Part shown: in pieces, positions 63,766 through 64,000 of the stretch
How the letters are laid out: each line of letters begins with the position of its first letter
Position numbering within the stretch: the first letter of the stretch is position 1
From: an uncultured Trichococcus sp.
GTDB taxonomy: Bacteria > Bacillota > Bacilli > Lactobacillales > Aerococcaceae
Assembly: GCF_963667775.1 (NCBI RefSeq)
Contig: NZ_OY764015.1
Location: forward strand, 124,001 to 188,000
Direction of reading: 5' to 3'
Length of the DNA stretch: 64,000 nt
Notes under the pieces: model-generated
What the model saw: only the letters and a program-made list of their open reading frames with translations
Told to the model about the DNA's origin: nothing
The model's database searches: none
Made by a program: the position numbers and the translations under genes

Positions 63766-64000
63766 TTGATATTAAAGTCTTTGGCTCCGGGAGTTCTGGG
63801 AATGGCTATCTGATCGATGATGGCCGTTCTCAAATCTTGATAGAATGTGGCGTTAAATTCGAACTGGTTAAACGCAAAATGAAGTTTGATCTATCAAAAG
63901 TGGCCGGAATGGTAATCAGCCATGAACACGGGGACCACAGCAAAGAAATTAAGAAAGTTTTGGGCACAACTGCAATTGATATTTATGCCAGCGCAGGTAC
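63762..64000 (+). CDS. Metallo-beta-lactamase fold protein (3' end outside window)
   Basis: First 79 residues. KVFGSGSSGNGYLIDDG and VISHEHGDHSKEI carry the MBL-fold start and the HxHxDH zinc motif, as in YycJ-like phage proteins. The TTG start overlaps the recT stop (TTGA). Such proteins are often found next to phage RecT and may be nucleases. Confidence 0.8.
   Translation, partial: MIDIKVFGSGSSGNGYLIDDGRSQILIECGVKFELVKRKMKFDLSKVAGMVISHEHGDHSKEIKKVLGTTAIDIYASAG

Larger units (their letters stand above)
51668..64000. mobile_element. Prophage or related integrative element (right end outside window)
   Basis: Starts after tRNA-Leu and holds an integrase, a lysogeny module with repressor and ImmA-like protease, a divergent early region, and RecT plus SMC-like recombination genes. 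The order integrase - cargo - protease - repressor - switch - early genes - recombination is that of Gram-positive temperate phages. Structural genes are beyond the window, so an ICE or satellite is not excluded. Confidence 0.85.

Noticed and set aside
51755-64000. Integrative conjugative element instead of a phage
   Set aside because: RecT, XRE/ImmA switch and early-gene order fit a phage; no conjugation genes are visible. Not fully excluded because the right end is missing.

Overview
The window reads as a low-to-moderate GC Firmicute of the Lactobacillales, most likely Carnobacteriaceae, with Trichococcus as the best guess. The basis is gene content and Gram-positive signals: strong AGGAGG-type ribosome sites, TTGACA/TATAAT promoters, several TTG starts, a Tad pilus locus of Firmicute type and a siphovirus-like lysogeny module. 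The genus is inference; no rRNA or other marker gene is present.

Positions 1-38000 are chromosomal housekeeping. A truncated Na+/proline-type symporter is followed by a polyamine pair (Orn/Lys/Arg decarboxylase and agmatinase). The decarboxylase sits behind a leader that folds like a SAM-clan (S-box-like) riboswitch with its own terminator. Next come glutamate synthase gltAB, an unknown membrane protein, a tocopherol-cyclase-like protein, a YjbQ protein and a NUDIX hydrolase. Pyruvate carboxylase lies divergent to a glycine cleavage operon (gcvT-gcvH-gcvPA-gcvPB). After these are a HesB-like protein, a two-gene chromate-type transporter, a C39-like peptidase, glutathione reductase, a NERD-domain protein, a P-type ATPase behind a yybP-ykoY (Mn2+) riboswitch, an NCS2 purine permease, a phosphatase, Tex and a SprT-like protein. 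Two families of intergenic palindromes recur: CTCCGG...CCGGAG arrays at about 1.25, 10.7 and 12.7 kb, and CCCGCCAA...TTGGCGGG hairpins at about 28.3 and 29.6 kb, with a relative near 19.5 kb.

Positions 38100-51500 hold a TetR regulator, an IS1380-family insertion sequence and a complete-looking Tad/Flp pilus locus. Its order is flp pilin, terminator, prepilin peptidase, TadE-like, CpaB, TadZ/CpaE, TadA ATPase, TadB, TadC, a large VWA-domain membrane protein, a DUF192 protein and a TadG-like protein. The pilin gene, 56 codons, has a terminator after it, which should give the pilin more transcript than the assembly genes. A highly structured leader precedes it.

From 51584 to the right edge lies a prophage or related element next to a tRNA-Leu(GAG) gene. 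On the minus strand it carries a tyrosine integrase, an adenine methyltransferase plus AAA/TOPRIM (OLD-like) ATPase pair, a small lipoprotein, an ImmA-like protease and a CI-like repressor. The switch region has two promoters that face each other, each overlapped by a palindromic operator. Rightward early genes follow: small HTH and hypothetical proteins, an SMC-like ATPase, RecT and the start of a metallo-beta-lactamase-fold protein. The methyltransferase plus AAA/TOPRIM pair is the best candidate for an undescribed defence system here. The S-box-like leader on a polyamine gene is the best candidate for unusual regulation.
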